64,000 nt of DNA from Lingula anatina (GCF_001039355.2 NW_019776104.1:12868-76867), one strand, 5' to 3'. Counted from the first letter of the stretch, positions 41,401 to 51,426 are shown. The notes: a model not told the origin generated them from the sequence alone. Numbers and translations are program-made.

Positions 41401-44100
41401 AATTATATTTAATACCATAAAAGCACCACAAATGCTACATAAAATTTAATTTTTAATAATGCTAATCAAATGTATTTGACAGATTGATAATTTTCCCAGT
41501 TGAAAAGATGGAAGTCATTACCATAGCGGTTATCTTCTCTGTAGGTGCTTTTGACTTGAAGGGCGTCATTTCCTCCAATCATGTCACCTCCACCACCCCT
41601 ACACCGCGCGGCATTCTGGGATCACTGGGGAAGAAACGCCCACTCATATCTCCTGCCAGGTTCACGGCCAGTCCAGGGTCACCAGCAGGGGGCGCTGCAG
41701 TGACAGCTGGACGTGGTGCAGTGACTGCTAGAAAACTGTTCAACTTCTCTCAGAGCTGTGGTAAGTAGTGACAGCCTAGCTGTGGTAGGAAGTGGCAGTC
41801 TACAGCAGTCCTCGGGGGTGAGGAGTGCTAGCTAGCACACTGGAGATTGCTACAGAACTACAGTCTGTGGTAGGTAGTGTCAGTCTACAGCAGTCCCTAG
41901 GGGTGAGGAGTGCTAGCTAGCACACTGGAGATTGTTACAGAGACTACAGTCTGTGATAGGTAGTGGCAGTCTAAAGCAGTCCCTAGGGGTGAGGAGTGCT
42001 AGCTAGCACACTGGAGACTGTTACAGAGACTACAGTCTGTGGTAGGTAGTGGCAGTCTATAACAGTCCCTAGGGGTGAGGAGTGCTAGCTAGCACACCGG
42101 AGATTGTTACAGAGACTACAGTCTGTGGTAGGTAGTGGCAGTCTATAACAGTCCCTAGGGGTGAGGAGTGCTAGCTAGCACACCGGAGATTGTTACAGAG
42201 ACTACAGTCTGTGGTAGGTAGTGGCAGTCTATAGCAGTCCTCGGGGGTGAGGAGTGCTAGCTAGCACACTGGAGACTTACAGAGACTACAGTCTGACGTT
42301 ATTGGCTGGTTAGAAATGAGTGTGTTTAATTGCACCTCTTTGAAAGGAAATTAATAATTGTATTCATGATTGTATAGTTCTAGTTAGTACACCTTGGTTA
42401 ATGACAGGTACATTATATCTAAAGTTACAGAAATAAATCTGTTTAAATCATGATAACTGTCAGTATGACACGAACACACAATCTTTTAAGCAATTTAATC
42501 CTGGTCTTATTTATAAGAATCTTCAGTGCACAGGTTGTATGTAGGGCTGCTGCAGAAGGAGAATGTCTATCACATTAATGCGACCAAGAGCTTTTAAACC
42601 ACATTATTTCCCTCTATTAGTTGAGGATCTCATTTCCTGCTAGGTGTGTTAACAGTGTGCCAGGCACCTGCTGCTTCTTGTCATCTAGATTATTGCTCTT
42701 CAACTAATGTGAATGTTCCAATCAGTTTGAGTCTCATTAAGTTCTTCATTTGGTTGTCTAAATGTGCATTTGTATTAGATTGACTTAAGTTAATTCATTT
42801 GGACAAAGTATGCAAGGTAAATATAGAAGGATGACATAATGATGTGGTAACTTGATTGCTTGGAAATCTTTCCCAATGGTAAAAATTGGCAAACCAACAA
42901 GGGTTTTTTTCTGTAAAAAATAAGTAGAACATGAGTAATGCTTGATGTCTTCTTTCTTTGCCCTTTACCAGAAGAGTTGTACTATAAACTATCAGTAGTA
43001 ATGGGTCTTATTCCACACTACAGTTGAACACAATCTCTGTCCTCAGGTCCTGGAGTACGTAGCTTGAATGGTTCCAGTACAGGACACAACAACAACAAGG
43101 AAATGACAGAAGAAGAAAGCAACTCCTCCTCATCTTCCTCATCTCTTTGTCCTGTGGACAGTTCATGTCCATATGAAAAAGAAGAGAAAAGTAACAGTAA
43201 GTATAAGTTCAGAATTTGCTGTTTTAATGGGCAGATCCAGCTAGAAATCAAGACATTTTTTGTATCATTCAAGATGGTTTTTTGGTTGAATCTAACAAGT
43301 TCTTAAATAACCCTTGTTTTACACCATTCACCTCTTCATTTTTCCTATGCTGCATGTCTTCGCTTTCTCTTCCTCCTCCTCACTTGTACTTCTTTACTAT
43401 ATTTAGTCTGTACTTTTGCCTATACTTCATCTTTCTCCTCACCTTTCCACATACTTTAGTAGTAAATTCCATTTAAATGAAACAATATGAACAGATGTAT
43501 ATAATATGTATATGAAAACTGACAGGATGGTAATGGTTCTCGTAAAGAAACTTGTTCATTTCTGGCTACTTGGTAATCTTCATATTTTTCCCATAGTTAC
43601 CATTTCATTCATTATTTTCATTTGTCCTGTTCCTTTCTGTTGGCCTTTTCTTTATTTACAAAATGCATCACAAATACATGACAATACAAAAAAGGTAACA
43701 ACACTCACTCACACTTACACTCACACTTAAGAGAAAATGTGTTATGCTCTGACACTTTTAATGAAATATATTGCTGTACATTAAATATTCAGGTTCACAA
43801 TAAATTAATTATATTTGAAGTGTACTGACAAAGTGACTTAATATCTGTTTTACCAGGTATCTAATCAGTGAACATTCTGTTGGCTTCATAATTAAGTAAC
43901 TTTTTGTTAGCAAAAATCTTCATTAGCTTGGTAGTTGGATCATAAATGAAAATTATCAAACACAAGTGGAAATATTTTCATACAGTTAGCTTACGGCCAA
44001 CCTGGGCGAAGGCCTTCATCATACTGATGTGAGTAGATGTTGACACTCACTGACTGCTAGGTGGTATAGTGGCCAGGACCCTGTTGTAAATGTCAGGTAG

Positions 44101-44135
<35 letters not shown>

Positions 44136-44394
44136 GTCCCTACTCATGGGTGGCTGTGACAGCTGATAATATCCATTTATGAACTTTTTTGTTTTGTTTA
44201 TATTGTTCAGATGCATCACTGTCATGGTATTACTATTAGGTATAGTAACATGTTTTTACTGGTGGTTTTATCTTATTTCAGCACAGAGTAAGAGCTCCTT
44301 GTTCTGGCAAAGCCTGCTTGGGGTCAGCATTGGTTTGAATGTGGCTGTGGCTGCTTATGTGGCTGCAGATTACTTTGGCTTGGGATTGAGGTGA
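28922..44394 (+). CDS. TMEM201: TMEM201 (Samp1/NET5) inner nuclear membrane protein, complete, ten exons
   Basis: In other animals this protein sits in the inner nuclear membrane, associates with the LINC complex and lamina, and works in nuclear positioning and spindle function. Ten exons with GT/AG borders join in frame to 1,800 nt (599 aa plus stop); the human protein is somewhat longer. Order: an N-terminal hydrophobic stretch (about 5-25); an Ima1-type zinc domain with CxxC pairs at 35/38, 51/54, 102/105 and 145/148, including CWFC and CWDCPHCEQYNGF; four membrane segments at about 196-214, 245-265, 270-291 and 305-325; a Ser-rich nucleoplasmic tail with the conserved KRPLISPAR; and a last membrane segment just before the C-terminus. 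The start has an A at -3 and gives a vertebrate-like N-terminus ending LYRI. Introns are swollen by transposons. The 3' flank is duplicated, probably artificially. Confidence 0.96.
29835..31042. mobile_element. hAT-like DNA element, 1,208 bp, in TMEM201 intron 1
   Basis: Perfect 15-bp terminal inverted repeats (CAGTGATTGGGAAGG at 29835-29849, its complement at 31028-31042) are flanked on both sides by TAGCTA, a candidate 6-bp target duplication that is itself a palindrome. The left subterminal part has repeated atgggccat words; the right has repeated atgcgccc/gcgc words. No transposase is recognisable. The only sizeable ORF is at 30318-30773. Confidence 0.8.
30318..30773 (-). CDS. Hypothetical 151-aa membrane ORF inside the hAT-like element
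   Basis: Intronless open frame antisense to TMEM201. The N-terminal half is basic, with KKSQRRRGKK just before an internal Met. A hydrophobic run, VVVTLTIVLLLVLAPLTL, could be one membrane anchor. The C-terminal tail contains SNPDGFNYGPGSS and a basic end, WHRKKRLLH. If the internal Met (residue 70, YQLLRAALL) is used, the product is an 82-residue single-pass protein with the anchor near its start. I recognise no family. It sits wholly between the transposon ends, so it could be captured cargo, a decayed element protein or a chance frame. A candidate aataaa lies downstream on the minus strand near 30172. Confidence 0.35.
   Translation of the reverse strand: MANQFIGHLYPIRSNLAFRSESTWDFGEVKRKVPPKKIFKISPVYLLQPLRLRVRPTFRKKSQRRRGKKMYQLLRAALLALRRVVVTLTIVLLLVLAPLTLRSHEVSNPDGFNYGPGSSTTANSVRVKILGSKISYEDALNLWHRKKRLLH
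31185..31592 (-). mobile_element. Probable solo LTR (gypsy-like), about 408 bp
   Basis: On the minus strand it starts TGTTAGGGAAACGG and ends ACAACA, with a TATA-like ggtataaaag about midway and an aataaa towards the 3' end, the usual U3-R-U5 layout. No matching second LTR or gag/pol was seen. No clear target duplication was found, so the ends are approximate. Confidence 0.55.
31883..31954. repeat. 36-bp tandem repeat, two copies
   Basis: The unit begins caccttgtatatgtaaaac. The second copy at 31919 has a few substitutions. Confidence 0.85.
32015..33385. mobile_element. Inverted-repeat element, 1,371 bp, with internal GTCCTTCC motif array
   Basis: Ends TGGGCCATTCCGTGGTAT (32015-32032) and the complement of 33368-33385 differ at one base. 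Inside, GTCCTTCC or its complement occurs exactly at 32200, 32359, 32983, 32998, 33196 and 33346, with a near match at 32875. Four of these continue as GAGATG or ATGATG. The interior is very AT-rich with no convincing ORF. Family unassigned. Confidence 0.65.
33814..34475. mobile_element. MITE, 662 bp, with CCCCCGTCACACT ends
   Basis: The left end CCCCCGTCACACTAG is inverted at the right (aagtgtgacggggg). A second shared word, gcagaatgagc, lies just inside both ends in inverted orientation. The interior carries many gcattc(t/g) and attcgaa words. No coding capacity. Confidence 0.8.
34597..34714 (+). CDS. TMEM201: TMEM201 exon 2: first zinc pairs
   Basis: It encodes PKFSIRVNCWFC, DTVVPYGNKDCWDCPHCEQ and YNGFAQ. 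The acceptor is tttatttccag and the donor gtaacc. This is the most conserved part of the family. Confidence 0.97.
34735..34852. repeat. Compound (GT)n(GA)n microsatellite in TMEM201 intron 2
   Basis: GT-rich then GA-rich sequence begins about 20 bp after the exon 2 donor and fills much of the 260-bp intron. The long open frames over it on both strands are low-complexity artefacts. Confidence 0.9.
34975..35151 (+). CDS. TMEM201: TMEM201 exon 3: DGDYNKPIPSQY and third CxxC
   Basis: 59 codons, phase 0 at both ends. It holds CEAC (102/105) and KIKQLANFVP, matching the vertebrate KIKQLAAF stretch. Confidence 0.96.
35396..35431. repeat. (TA)n microsatellite in TMEM201 intron 3
   Basis: Nearly perfect alternating TA. 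Confidence 0.9.
35670..35843 (+). CDS. TMEM201: TMEM201 exon 4: fourth CxxC
   Basis: 58 codons, phase 0. It encodes EVAMYRDQLEHTYQLCKTC, the end of the Ima1 domain, then a basic linker. Donor gtaaga. Confidence 0.95.
36214..36473 (+). CDS. TMEM201: TMEM201 exon 5: two membrane segments
   Basis: 260 bp, leaving at phase 2. Hydrophobic stretches are LLRLTSLLCAITLLVINF and YTVVFLGFFSGITATFLF. Acceptor ttttattttag, donor gtgggc. Confidence 0.94.
36512..36551. repeat. (TAA)n/(TTA)n palindromic microsatellite in TMEM201 intron 5
   Basis: An aat trinucleotide array is followed directly by its complement, making a potential hairpin. Confidence 0.85.
36919..37168. mobile_element. MITE, 250 bp, in TMEM201 intron 5
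   Basis: Terminal inverted repeats start CAGTTTCATCAACA and continue for about 25 bp with a few mismatches. The interior repeats ggataac/ttatcc words in both orientations. No ORF. Confidence 0.82.
37260..37478 (+). CDS. TMEM201: TMEM201 exon 6: two membrane segments and basic stretch
   Basis: 219 bp. The donor GAG|gtatgc at 37479 was chosen over a later gt at 37519 because only it keeps the frame into exon 7. The later site leads to an immediate stop. Ends in RGRHRR. Confidence 0.88.
37823..38118 (+). CDS. TMEM201: TMEM201 exon 7: Ser/His-rich tail
   Basis: 296 bp. It encodes ASSFMSDTSDLSHHSS and a low-complexity run with repeated Ser-Asn-His words. Acceptor tctttctag, donor at G|gtaggt. 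Confidence 0.85.
38390..41230 (-). pseudogene. Decayed LINE (non-LTR retrotransposon) in TMEM201 intron 7, antisense
   Basis: Read on the minus strand, 41230-40660 encodes frameshifted endonuclease remnants (CRDLNARIGN, then SVVDYIIAPQ). 40602-40123 is the linker. 40071-39523 is the reverse-transcriptase N-terminal part (KFWDNIKKAG, KTKQKNATGVDNIPNEILK, LPSMWKKAIIIP). The frame then breaks before the catalytic palm motif. A downstream piece at about 38760-38400 resembles the thumb/C-terminal part (LRELDKLQNKFITRFMGVSS). The middle (about 38800-39520) holds a T-run and other sequence, so the catalytic core is lost. The order is right for one element; subclass (CR1-like or similar) is uncertain. 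It cannot be active. Confidence 0.82.
38860..38880. repeat. Poly(T) tract inside the LINE gap
   Basis: A run of about 20 T lies between the two LINE fragments. Confidence 0.8.
41545..41760 (+). CDS. TMEM201: TMEM201 exon 8: KRPLISPAR motif
   Basis: 216 bp. It encodes GVISSNHVTSTTPTPRG and GKKRPLISPARF, the tail motif shared with vertebrate TMEM201. Donor G|gtaagtag. Confidence 0.95.
41782..42296. repeat. 86-bp minisatellite, six copies, at the start of TMEM201 intron 8
   Basis: Copies start at 41782, 41867, 41953, 42039, 42125 and 42211. Each contains the 14-bp perfect palindrome gtgctagctagcac. Each starts with gtggtagg(t/a)agtggcag, closely resembling the exon 8 donor region 20 bp upstream (ctgtggtaagtagtgacag). 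Confidence 0.95.
43047..43196 (+). CDS. TMEM201: TMEM201 exon 9: acidic/Ser tail
   Basis: 150 bp. It encodes a Glu/Ser-rich linker including a poly-Ser run. Acceptor tgtcctcag, donor A|gtaagt. Assigned mainly by phase and splice sites. Confidence 0.8.
44102..44133. repeat. Poly(C) run, 32 bp, in TMEM201 intron 9
   Basis: Uninterrupted C homopolymer about 150 bp upstream of the last exon. Confidence 0.95.
44282..44394 (+). CDS. TMEM201: TMEM201 exon 10: last membrane segment and stop
   Basis: 113 bp ending in TGA. It encodes SLFWQSLLGVSIGLNVAVAA and YVAADYFGLGLR, matching the terminal hydrophobic segment of the family. A candidate polyadenylation signal aataaa lies at 45764. Confidence 0.92.
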
Positions 44395-44403
44395 ACTCAG
44401 ATC

Positions 44404-44567
44404 AGGATGGTTTGAGGATTGAGGATATCTCGGATCTGGATGGTTTGAGGATTGAGGATCGAGGATATCTTGGATCTGGATGGTTTGAGGATTGAGGATA
44501 TCTTGGATCTGGATGGTTTGAGGATTGAGGATTGAGGATATCTTGGATCTGGATGGTTTGAGGATTG
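44404..44567. repeat. Minisatellite in TMEM201 3' UTR
   Basis: Units of 33-40 bp around gatatcttggatctggatgg and tttgaggattgagg, four to five copies, start directly after the stop codon. The array extends into the left end of the 3.45-kb duplication. Confidence 0.9.
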
Positions 44568-44922
44568 AAATGAACCCAGCTCTGGATTTTTGGAGGATTC
44601 GTTGTCGTTGAGAGGAAGAAGAGGTCAGGGTGAACCCCTACCAGTCATACCCTTCACTGCCATGGCAAATTCTTATATAAAAAGATGAGCTTGTACCATG
44701 ACATAACATATTCTCAGTAATTGATTTCACAAATCCGTTCCTTACCACTGCCACTGTAGTGAAACAGACATGATGTAGGATGTGCTCTGCCAGACCTCCA
44801 TGTGTCTGTGTCATGTTGTGTGAACACATTATGAGATAATCCTGCTCTATTTTATTATACAGATGCTATACTAATGGATTTGCTTCTACTCTCACTTTGA
44901 TTCTTGACTTTGGGAGTCTGTA

Positions 44923-45127
44923 CACTTGACCTAAAAAGTTTGGAAACATTTTGAATTATTATGAAATAACTATATGAGCTAAGGTAAATATTTTATCCAA
45001 ATATTGACGGAGAATGCATCCATCATTCGTTACTTTTTTATATACACTGAAGGTTTTCCCACTATATTACATATTTTTTAAATAACTGAAAAACAATTTC
45101 ATGTTTGTGAACTTTTTTGGTCAAGTG
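44923..45127. mobile_element. Tc1/mariner-type MITE, 205 bp (copy A)
   Basis: Inverted ends CACTTGACC(T/A)AAAAAGTT are flanked by TA on both sides, the Tc1/mariner target duplication. No transposase. Confidence 0.85.
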
Positions 45128-47141
45128 TATATTATCATCATAAGTAACCAGACACCTAATTGAATCTATATTAGCAGTATTGGATGATACAAGAAGATAT
45201 ATGATAGCTGGTATGAAGTACTAGTGCAGTGATGTTACTATGATATTTATCTAAGCAGCTGCAGATTTCACAGTGAAACATCTTCTTTATAACCAGGAAG
45301 ATAACATTGTTTTGGCAGGAGCTTATCAGAAATTTCTTAGACATAAAACTGACAGCTCGAGTTGTTTCTTTTCTTTATTTTCTGCTTAAAAGAATATCTA
45401 CAATCATTTCAACTAGGAGAGAGCAAGACAGAGCTAGCCAAACGGAGGTTGATTATTATAAAATCTTTATATTCTTCTCTCGGAGAGAGACTGGTAACTC
45501 AAGTTTGACTTTTGACCCAAAGGGAAAGTTAAATGGGTTCTTGTTCTTTAAACTGTGATATTATGTGTTGAAAAGATGAAAACATATAGTAGCTTTTTTT
45601 GTCCACACGATTTTACTTATATATCCCCATTGCATTTCTTTCAATGTTGAATAATTTCCTTATAATATATAGCTTAACTTTACCAAAAATTATAGAAAAA
45701 TGTTTTGTTGCATTTATTGCTTTAAAAAGGACGTGAGGTCACCTTATAAAATATGTAAACACTTAATAAAAACAATGTTATATATTTTTGATAAACGTTG
45801 TTATTTTGTTCATCTTTTATTCAGAAAAAAACCACCTTAACTTACGATGATGCTATCGGATGTGAACTCCTTTGTCTGTTTAGACGGCACATGAAGACTC
45901 GTCTGTTCAAGTAATACGATGGTGTAAATTCCGATGAGAGTGGCCCATGACATAAAAATTTAGGAATGAATGTATTGTTTGAAGTAACTAGTGATTCTGC
46001 TGTACTTATTTATTTATTACATTGCTGCGAGGGAATCCTGTCGTATATGACTTCACTTCACGGCGAGTTTACTGTTATAACACATAGGCATATAACGAGA
46101 AGAACACGGTAATATGCTAACATAAATTTATGTATTTTTAAATATATTGTTAAAACAAAAAGACAAGTGCCAGGATAATGATAACTAGACTATACCGCGG
46201 AATGTGTTCACATGTGCATAATTCCAGGGTCTAAGAGAAAACTGCCCCAGCTGCCCAAGAGAATATGGTTTTTAGTACATGGCCATCACAAGTGACCTTC
46301 GTGACTATATTCATAATACAGTAATAATATTTATAGTATTTTGGTGACGTACAAGCAAATACGAATAGAGGAAAAAAAATCGCTTTTTTAATATGTAAAT
46401 TTTTAAAAGAAAATTGTGTCTGACTGCGCGAATTGTCTCGAAATTGGTGTTGAGGTTTTAAAATATATTAAAATATAATGCCTATGGTTTGCCTGATCCC
46501 AAATAATTCTGAACAAAATTTTGGATTGGAACACAAAATCGTTCAGAAATCGATACAAATACGTTTGGGGCAATTCCACCACACGAAATGTGACCTCCAT
46601 ATTTTTGCTGCAACAAATGCACCGATTTATTTGCTATCCACACTGGATACTTTATAAGATCCAAAGCTACAATTTTTAATTAATCTGTATTTATAAAAAC
46701 CCAGTTTTTCTCCGCATGTCCATTTCCTGGATCTTCAATGATGAAATTCTCTCCTTTTACCGATTTCGTAGATCTTCATGAAAACGATTTTTCAATTTTA
46801 ATCCGTATCCATTATGTTATAAATGTTATTCTTCCAGCGTAATATAGTATATTTTTCTTTTTATTTGTGTCTACAGAAATAAATTAGAACACACTATTTA
46901 ACATGTCCTTAACTCTCGCCGAGTTACAGTGATCTACGCATCTTGGGAGTAATGCATTGGCAACAACGCGTCAACCAGTTCCAGATCATTTACTCCAATC
47001 TTGGACATGTCCAAGCTCCAATGCAGCATTTCGCTGGTGTCTCCGAACTCTCTTAATTGTTCTCCCGAGTTGCTGCCGCACTAGTAAATCCTCCTCTCCT
47101 ACACGGCATGTCTTCCGGCCCAAGTTAACATATCGCGTGCC

Positions 47142-47294
47142 GAAAAATTACCGAAGTAATTACTTTATACATATACTTGTATCGAGTAAGATTGTGTAAT
47201 GACAAACGTGTAATTTGGAATACTGAAGTAATTACTTTATACATATACTTGTATCGAGCAAGATTGTGTAATAAGAAACGTAATTTGGAATGCT
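47142..47294. repeat. Tandem repeat of about 75 bp, two copies (copy A)
   Basis: The block gaagtaattactttatacat ... taatttggaat occurs twice in direct orientation. It recurs in copy B at about 50608-50760. Confidence 0.8.
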
Positions 47295-47831
47295 GATTAT
47301 CTGTGTTATATAAAAGACATTCTGACACTGCAAAACTACGGATTTGTAATAAATAACGTGCATTTAAAGATGGTTTTGACACAAGTATATACGTCAATAG
47401 TGGTAAGGCAATACACTCATGTATAAAATGTGTAGAAAAGAACGAAAATATGGTGCGGTATTCTTACATCTCCAGCTTCCCCAGACAGAAGCCTGCCTCT
47501 TGTTGTTGCAATTGGCGCTCCACGCACGGGAATTGCAAATGCCAAATGACCTTGTTTTATATCTTCGATTTCCTTAACTGGAAAATTCGGTTAAGTTATC
47601 GAATTAAAAAAAGGAAAACGTGTCTAAACCCGAGCGAAAACTATCTTGATTTAATTAAGAGGTTTCTGACCTGTTCAATGTGGCCCCTGACATTGACCAG
47701 GTTCGCCGGCCTCTGTTAACCTGGCGGCAAGGTGAAGCTCAATGCTCCCGAGGTGTTATCTTTATGGACTTTGTAACGGGTAACTGTTTACATTGGAGAC
47801 TACAACATAGCGGCAAATTTCTTCAGCATTT

Positions 47832-47832
<1 letters not shown>

Positions 47833-47868
<36 letters not shown>

Positions 47869-47876
47869 CAAAGGGC
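47833..47876. repeat. Poly(A) tract, 44 bp
   Basis: The matching tract in copy B (51298-51316) is only about 19 bp, the largest length difference between the copies. Confidence 0.9.
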
Positions 47877-47977
47877 GGGATTTGGTGGGGGGTGAAAAAA
47901 TTAAGCTTAAGATATTGTAATTTAGTGTCATTTAAACCAAAGATGGGTTCTCCAGAGGTAAGTTTGGCTAGCATTTT

Positions 47978-47978
47978 N
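47978..47978. other. Single N at the join of the 3.45-kb duplication
   Basis: Sequence left of it continues, in copy B, into aatttcgaaaag. Sequence right of it restarts the copy at a point inside the 3' UTR minisatellite. This is what two overlapping but unmerged contigs would give. Confidence 0.85.
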
Positions 47979-50900
47979 TTGAGGATTGAGGATATCTTGG
48001 ATCTGGATGGTTTGAGGATTGAGATGAACCCAGCTCTGGATTTTTGGAGGATTCGTTGTCGTTGAGAGGAAGAAGAGGTCAGGGTGAACCCCTACCAGTC
48101 ATACCCTTCACTGCCATGGCAAATTCTTATATAAAAAGATGAGCTTGTACCATGACATAACATATTCTCAGTTATTGATTTCACAAATCCGTTCCTTACC
48201 ACTGCCACTGTAGTGAAACAGACATGATGTAGGATGTGCTCTGCCAGACCTCCATGTGTCTGTGTCATGTTGTGTGAACACATTATGAGATAATCCTGCT
48301 CTATTTTATTATACAGATGCTATACTAATGGATCTGCTTCTACTCTGACTTTGATTCTTGACTTTGGGAGTCTGTACACTTGACCAAAAAATTTTAGAAA
48401 CATTTTGAATAATAATGAAATAACTATTTGAGCTAAGGTAAATATTTTATCCAAATATTGACGGAGAATGCATCATTTATTCATTTCTTTTTTATATACA
48501 CTGAAGGTTTTCCCACTATATTACATATTTTTTAAATAACTGAAAAACAATTTCATGTTTGTGAACTTTTTTGGTCAAGTGTATATTATCATCATAAGTA
48601 ACCAGACACCTAATTGAATCTATAATAGCAGTATTGGATAATACAAGAAGATATATGATAGCTGGTATGAAGTACTAGTGCAGTGATGTTACCATGATAT
48701 TTATCTGAGCAGCTGCAGATTTCACTGTGAAACATCTTCTTTATAACCAGGAAGATAACATTGTTTTGGCAGGAGCTAATCAGAGATTTCTTAGACATAG
48801 AACTGACAGCTCGAGTTGTTTCTTTTCTTTATTTTCTGCTTAAAAGAATATCTACAATCATTTCAACTAGGAGAGAGCAAGACAGAGCTAGCCAAACGGA
48901 GGTTGATTATTATAAAATCTTTATATTCTTCTCTCGGAGAGAGACCGGTAACTCACGTTTGACTTTTGACCCAAAGGGAAAGTTAAATGGGTTCTTGCTC
49001 TTTAAACTGTGATATTATGTGTTGAAAAGATGAAAACATATCATAGCTTTTTTTGTCCACACAATTTTACTTATATATCCCCGTCGCATTTCTTTCAATG
49101 TTGAATAATTTCCTTATAATATATAGCTTAACTTTACCAAAAATTATAGAAAAATGTTTTGTTGCATTTATTGCTTTAAAAAGGACATGAGGTCACCTTA
49201 TAAAATATGTAAACACTTAATAAAAACAATGTTATATATATTTTTGATAAACGTCGTTATTTTGTTCATCTTATTCTGAAAAAAAAAAAAAAAACACCTT
49301 AACTTACGATGATGCTATCGGATGTGAACTCCTTTGTCTGTTTAGACGGCACATGAAGACTCTTCTGTTCAACTAATACGATGGTGTAAATTCCGGTGAG
49401 AGTTGACCATGACATAAAGATTTAGGAATGAATGTATTGTTTGAAGTAACTAGTGATTCTGTTGTACTTATTTATTTATTACATTGCTACGAGGGAATCC
49501 TGTCGTATATGACTTCACTTCACGGCGAGTTTACTGTTATAACACATAGGCATAAAAAGAGAAGAACACGTAAATATGCTAACATAAATTTATGTATTTT
49601 AAATGTATTGTTTTAAAAAACAAAAAGACAAGTGCCAGGATAATGATAACGAGACTATACCGCGGAATGTGTTCCCATGTACATAATTCCAGGGTCCAAG
49701 AGAAAACTGCCCCAGCTGCCCAAGAGAATATGGTTTTTAGTTCATGGCCATCACAGAAATACAAGTGACCTTCGTGACTATATTCATAATACAGTAATAA
49801 TATTTATAGTATTTTGGTGACGTACAAGCAAATACGAATAGAGGAAAAAAATCGCTTTTTTAATATGTAAATTTTTAAAAGAAAATTGTGTCTGACTGCG
49901 CGAATTGTCTCGGAATTGGTGATGAGGTTTTGAAATATATTAAAATATAATGCCTATGGTTTGCCTGATCCAAAATAATTCTGAACAAAATTTTGGATTG
50001 GAACACAAAATCGTTCAGAAATCGATACAAATACGTTTGGGGCAATTCCACCACACGAAATGTGACCTCCATATTTTTGCTGCAACAAATGCACCGATTT
50101 ATTTGCTAGCCACACTGGATACTTTATAAGATCCAAAGCTACAATTTTTAATTAATCTGTATTTATAAAAACCCAGTTTTTCTCCGCATGTCCATTTCCT
50201 GGATCTTCAATGATGAAATTCTCTCCTTTTACCGATTTCGTAGATCTTCATGAAAACGATTTTTCAATTTAAATCCGTATCCATTGTTATAAATGTTATT
50301 CTACCAGCGTAATATAGTATATTTTTCTTTTTATTTGTGTCTACAGAAATAAATTAGAACACACTATTTAACATGTCCTTAACTCTCGCCGAGCTGCAGT
50401 GATCTACGCATCTTGGGAGTAATTGGCAACAACGCGTCAACCAGTTCCAGATCATTTACCCCAATCTTGGACATGTCCAAGCTCCAATGCAGCATTTCGC
50501 TGGTGTCTCCGAACTCTCTTAATTGTTCTCCCGAGTTGCTGCCGCACTAGTAAATCCTCCTCTCCTACACGGCATGTCTTCCGGCCCAAGTTAACATATC
50601 GCGTGCCGAAAAATTACCGAAGTAATTACTTAATACATATACTTGTATCGAGTAAGATTGTGTAATGACAAACGTGTAATTTGGAATATTGAAGTAATTA
50701 CTTTATACATATACTTGTATCGAGCAAGATTGTGTTATAACAAACGTAATTTGGAATGCTGATTATCTGTGTTATATAAAAGACATTCTGACACTGCAAA
50801 ACTACGGATTTGTAATAAATAACGTGCATTTAAAGATTGTTTTGACACATGTATATACGTCAATAGTGGTAAGGCAATACACTCATGTATAAAATGTGTA

Positions 50901-51426
50901 GAAAAGAACGAAAATATGGTGCGGTATTCTTACATCTCCAGCTTCCCCAGACAGAAGCCTGCCTCTTGTTGTTGCAATTGGCGCTCCACGCACGGGAATT
51001 GCAAATGCCAAATGACCTTGTTTTATATCTTCGATTTCCTTAACTGGAAAATTCGGTTAAGTTATCGAATTAAAAAAAGGAAAACGTGTCTAAACCCGAG
51101 CGAAAACTATCTTGATTTAATTAAGAGGTTTCTGACCTGTTCAATGTGGCCCCTGACATTGACCAGGTTCGCCGGCCTCTGTTAACCTGGCGGCAAGGTG
51201 AAGCTCAATGCTCCCGAGGTGTTATCTTTATGGACTTTGTAACGGGTAACTGTTTACATTGGAGACTACAACATAGCGGCAAATTTCTTCAGCATTTAAA
51301 AAAAAAAAAAAAAAAATTCAAGGGCGGGATTTGGTGGGGGGTGAAAAAATTAAGCTTAAGATATTGTAATTTAGTGTCATTTAAACCAAAGATGGGTTCT
51401 CCAGAGGTAAGTTTGGCTAGCATTTT
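47979..51426. repeat. 3.45-kb direct duplication, copy B
   Basis: Aligned with copy A at an offset of 3,454-3,466 bp. It continues beyond the shared part into unique DNA at 51427. Confidence 0.95.
48377..48581. mobile_element. Tc1/mariner-type MITE, 205 bp (copy B)
   Basis: Same element as 44923-45127, same length, with a few substitutions near its left end. Confidence 0.85.

Larger units (their letters stand above)
44525..47977. repeat. 3.45-kb direct duplication, copy A
   Basis: Matches 47979-51426 almost base for base with scattered substitutions and short indels. It holds the TMEM201 3' flank and a Tc1-like MITE. Small open frames recur in both copies, some identical in translation, but none has a recognisable domain. 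It ends exactly at the N at 47978. Confidence 0.95.

Noticed and set aside
44638-51185. Small open frames with identical translations in both 3.45-kb copies (for example 47450-47719 and 50916-51185)
   Set aside because: Identity follows from the DNA copies being nearly identical, not from coding constraint. No domains or splice context.
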